The translations under genes and the position numbers were made by a program. Under the pieces are notes generated by a model, which was given only the letters and a program-made list of their open reading frames with translations, ran no database searches and was not told the DNA's origin. From a bacterium (GTDB lineage Bacteria > Sysuimicrobiota > Sysuimicrobiia > Sysuimicrobiales > Segetimicrobiaceae), in contig DATGJN010000049.1 in NCBI GenBank assembly GCA_035295165.1, forward strand, positions 53,932-117,931: a stretch of 64,000 nucleotides of DNA. The letters are read 5' to 3'. The stretch's first letter is position 1. Every line of letters begins with the position of its first letter. Positions 62,796 through 64,000 of this stretch are shown piece after piece.

Positions 62796-64000
62796 GTGTT
62801 GAAGCGGTGGGTGGTGCTGCTGGTGGTCGCGGCGCTCGCGTTCCCCGTGTTTACGGCGCAGTCCGCGGGCGCGGCTGTGGAGCTGAAGTTCTACTATCCT
62901 ATCGGAGTCGCCGGTCCGCTCGCCAAGATCATGAACGGACTGGTGGATGACTTCAACATGGCCCATCCCGGCACGCACGTGACGCCCGTGTTTGCTGGCG
63001 ACTACTACCAAACGATGGCGAAGGTCCAGACGGCAGTGATGGGCGGGGCCCCTCCGGACGTGGCCGTCCTGCTCTCCACCGATCTGTTCACGCTGCTCGA
63101 CCTACACGCGATCATCCCGCTGGACGGCTTCATTCAGCAGGCCGGCGGTGACCGGTTCCGTGCAGACTTTTTCAGCGCGTTCATGCGCAACGCACAGATC
63201 GGGAATACGACATACTCCATTCCGTTTCAACGCAGCACGATCATCGTGTACTACAACCAAGACGCGTTTCGGAAGGCCGGACTGGATCCCCGGACGCCTC
63301 CCAAGAACTGGACCGAGCTGGCGGCGGACGCGCAGAAGCTGACGATCAAGGATGCGTCCGGGCACGTGACGCAGTGGGGCGTCGGGATTCCAACGTCGGG
63401 AAACACCTATTGGCTCTATCAGGGGTTCGTGATCGAGGCGGGCCAGGCGCGTCTGGCGAACCCGGACGGGACGCAGGTGTTCTTCGACACGCCCGCGACA
63501 CACGCCGCGCTGGCGTTTTGGTCGCGGCTGCAGACGATGGGCGCTGAGCCCACGGGCATCACCGACTGGGGAATGCTTCCCACGGCGTTCGTCGGCGGGC
63601 AATTCGCGATGATTTACCATTCGACCGGGAGCCTCACGTTTATCCACGACAACGCCAAGTTCCCGTTTGGGACGGCGTTCATGCCGGCGGACAAGACGTA
63701 CGGGACCCCCACCGGCGGCGGGAACTTTTACATCTTTCAGGGCATCCCCGCCGACCGCCAGCGGGCCGCGTGGCTGTTCATCCAGTGGATGACCGCGCCC
63801 GAGCAGGCCGCGCGCTGGAGCGAGGCGTCCGGCTACGTGGCGGTCCGCCGGTCGGCGTTCGGTGTGGGGTCATATAAGGCGTACACGGACAAGTTCCCGC
63901 AGGCGCTCACCGCGCGCGATCAGCTGACGTACGCGCAGGCCGAGCTGGCCACGCACCAGAGCGGCCAGATCCAGTTGATGTACTCAGACCACCTGCAGGC
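62796..64000 (+). CDS. Sugar ABC substrate-binding protein (partial)
   Basis: Family-1 extracellular solute-binding protein, UgpB/MalE-like; 401 complete codons are present and the frame is still open at the window edge. The GTG follows GGAGGT (62784-62789) by 6 bases. A signal peptide (about 1-28, ending SAGA) precedes ELKFYYPIGV. Other typical parts are NMAHPGTHVTPVFAGDYYQT, GGAPPDVAVL, PFQRSTIIVYYNQDAF and GMLPTAFVGGQFAMIY. The YYNQDAF and GGG(N)FYIF segments resemble glycerol-3-phosphate or oligosaccharide binders. Permease genes presumably follow beyond the window. Confidence 0.9.
   Translation, partial: MLKRWVVLLVVAALAFPVFTAQSAGAAVELKFYYPIGVAGPLAKIMNGLVDDFNMAHPGTHVTPVFAGDYYQTMAKVQTAVMGGAPPDVAVLLSTDLFTLLDLHAIIPLDGFIQQAGGDRFRADFFSAFMRNAQIGNTTYSIPFQRSTIIVYYNQDAFRKAGLDPRTPPKNWTELAADAQKLTIKDASGHVTQWGVGIPTSGNTYWLYQGFVIEAGQARLANPDGTQVFFDTPATHAALAFWSRLQTMGAEPTGITDWGMLPTAFVGGQFAMIYHSTGSLTFIHDNAKFPFGTAFMPADKTYGTPTGGGNFYIFQGIPADRQRAAWLFIQWMTAPEQAARWSEASGYVAVRRSAFGVGSYKAYTDKFPQALTARDQLTYAQAELATHQSGQIQLMYSDHLQ

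Noticed and set aside
1..64000. CRISPR arrays, insertion sequences, prophage or integrase genes, rRNA and tRNA
   Set aside because: Looked for regular repeat-spacer patterns, transposase motifs and RNA gene signatures throughout; none found.

Overview
The window is one strand of a high-GC (roughly two-thirds G+C) bacterial chromosome with dense, mostly forward-strand genes, GTG starts used freely and many 4-bp ATGA/GTGA overlaps. The first 16 kb keep the gene order glpX, rho, rpmE, DUF1385, prfA, prmC, tsaC/ywlC, glyA, upp, comEB, rplY/ctc, pth, an arrangement familiar from Firmicutes and related Terrabacteria. S-layer homology repeats, a coenzyme F420 ligase with an F420:NADP oxidoreductase, TatC and several ECF sigma factors fit an uncultured high-GC Terrabacteria lineage (for example Sysuimicrobiota/CSP1-3, Armatimonadota, Chloroflexota or a deep Firmicute). 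That placement is inference; no rRNA gene is present to settle it. No insertion sequence, prophage, CRISPR array, rRNA or tRNA was found.

Layout. 1-15.9 kb: housekeeping (gluconeogenic bisphosphatase, arginyl-tRNA synthetase, an S-layer/BsuPI protein, Rho, a LysM-M23 endopeptidase, translation factors, pyrimidine salvage). 16-19.6 kb: an APC permease resembling the membrane core of the potassium importer KimA, a tiny membrane protein, a universal-stress-protein domain and two TrkA-type RCK proteins, read here as a potassium-uptake module. 19.7-24.0 kb: ECF sigma factor, zinc anti-sigma factor, a large exported protein joining an RseB-like part to a NodB deacetylase, then TatC. 24.2-27.7 kb: an exported flavoprotein, a molybdopterin oxidoreductase and a PaaK-type CoA ligase. 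27.7-31.4 kb (reverse strand): a tight four-gene cassette of methyltransferase, geranylgeranyl-reductase-like flavoprotein, SRPBCC protein and ketosynthase. 31.5-40.7 kb: HAD phosphatase, BtuF-like protein, proline dehydrogenase, AI-2E-type transporter, a degenerate receiver protein, a MIP18/SufT protein, UPF0182, a TMEM175-like protein with a likely frameshift, and MobA.

41.1-54.2 kb is a peptide and D-amino-acid utilisation island: oligopeptide ABC binding protein and two permeases (no ATPase genes here), a CapA-like protein, two unusual M28-like peptidases, an N-succinylamino-acid racemase with its GNAT partner, an M42 aminopeptidase and a divergent M20 deacylase/peptidase. The likely division of labour is import of peptides, trimming to amino acids, and conversion of D- to L-residues through N-succinyl intermediates.

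54.5-64 kb: PrxQ-like peroxiredoxin, a catalytic/non-catalytic M16 pair, two F420 genes, an ECF42-type sigma module (DGPF protein, sigma factor, glyoxalase-like protein), a secreted Gln/Pro-rich protein, and the start of a sugar-type ABC binding protein that runs off the window. Strong promoter and hairpin signals are listed; several promoters sit so close to start codons that leaderless mRNAs are likely.
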